Shown here in pieces: positions 7,052 to 7,236 of a stretch of 7,236 bases of DNA (position 1 is the stretch's first letter; every line of letters begins with the position of its first letter). The translations under genes were made by a program, and so were the position numbers. The DNA is from an uncultured bacterium (GTDB lineage Bacteria; Desulfobacterota; WTBG01), in the NCBI GenBank assembly GCA_938024025.1, contig CALJBY010000336.1, forward strand, positions 1 to 7,236, in the 5' to 3' direction. The notes below the pieces were generated by a model. It had not been told where the DNA came from, made no database searches, and was given only the letters and a program-made list of their open reading frames with translations.

Positions 7052-7138
7052 GACCATATGCCCTAAGCACCCTGCCCCGTACTTCACTCAGACAAACAAT
7101 GCACTATGCATACAATACGAGAGAGGAGATGCCAGCCT

Positions 7139-7236
7139 ATGACTAACGAGACACTGAACCCCCAATCGAACACTCCCCTTCCTGACCATTCACTCAGTCC
7201 GGAAGGTGAACAGTTTGCCATTCCCCAGGCCCACGA
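7139..7236 (+). CDS. N-terminal fragment of an unidentified protein
   Basis: An open frame runs from ATG to the window edge, giving 32 codons (MTNETLNPQSN and on, Pro-rich and polar, no signal peptide or membrane helix so far). GAGGAG lies 10 bases upstream, somewhat far but usable. It starts 87 bases after the lipoprotein stop, same strand. The fragment looks like a flexible N-terminal leader and is too short to assign a family. Confidence 0.5.
   Translation, partial: MTNETLNPQSNTPLPDHSLSPEGEQFAIPQAH

Noticed and set aside
7089..7116. CAGACA, 16 bases, TACAAT as a promoter for the last gene
   Set aside because: The -10 is good (5/6), but transcription would start at about the ribosome site, leaving almost no leader. 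The -35 is weak, so chance is likely.
7129..7146. Five-codon reading frame ATG...TAA overlapping the start of the last gene
   Set aside because: It is better spaced from the ribosome site region but far too short to be a convincing leader peptide. There is no attenuator-like structure or codon bias around it.

Overview
The window carries six protein-coding genes in two divergent blocks and no RNA gene, insertion sequence or CRISPR array that I can see. FtsH and TilS sit together on the minus strand. On the plus strand are a HAD phosphatase, a very long phosphofructokinase, a small lipoprotein and the first 32 codons of an unidentified gene. The lipoprotein signal (lipobox LFGC, Ser at +2) points to a Gram-negative-type envelope. 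FtsH and TilS are ordinary bacterial housekeeping proteins. Base composition looks close to balanced. I cannot fix the phylum: the small-repeat intergenic DNA and the unusual phosphofructokinase would fit a less-studied lineage (for example Planctomycetota or Desulfobacterota), but that is only an impression.

Minus-strand block. tilS (3193-1787) is preceded by a good extended -10 promoter. It is followed by a 382-bp gap holding a 9-bp tandem repeat, about 250 bp of unexplained sequence, and a promoter for ftsH. ftsH starts at a TTG codon at 1404 and leaves the window at base 1. The visible 468 residues include both membrane helices, the complete AAA+ core and the zinc-protease HExxH, which here reads HEIGH instead of the usual HEAGH.

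Plus-strand block. A HAD phosphatase of the phosphoglycolate phosphatase type (3399-4076) ends exactly where a 783-residue phosphofructokinase begins (4077-6428). A strong ribosome binding site lies inside the phosphatase gene. A lipoprotein of 175 residues (6524-7051) and the partial gene at 7139 follow.

The most notable object is the phosphofructokinase. It holds two PFK folds in tandem. The N-terminal half keeps every catalytic and ATP-type signature residue I checked. The C-terminal half has the same fold pattern but has lost the catalytic aspartates, the phosphate-binding arginines and the nucleotide-binding glycines. After it comes a tail of roughly 90 residues ending in a four-cysteine zinc-ribbon-like motif. 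This layout resembles the catalytic/regulatory halves of animal and fungal PFK, with a metal-binding tail that I do not recognise from any PFK family. A plausible reading is a glycolytic enzyme with a built-in allosteric half and a possible sensing or docking tail.
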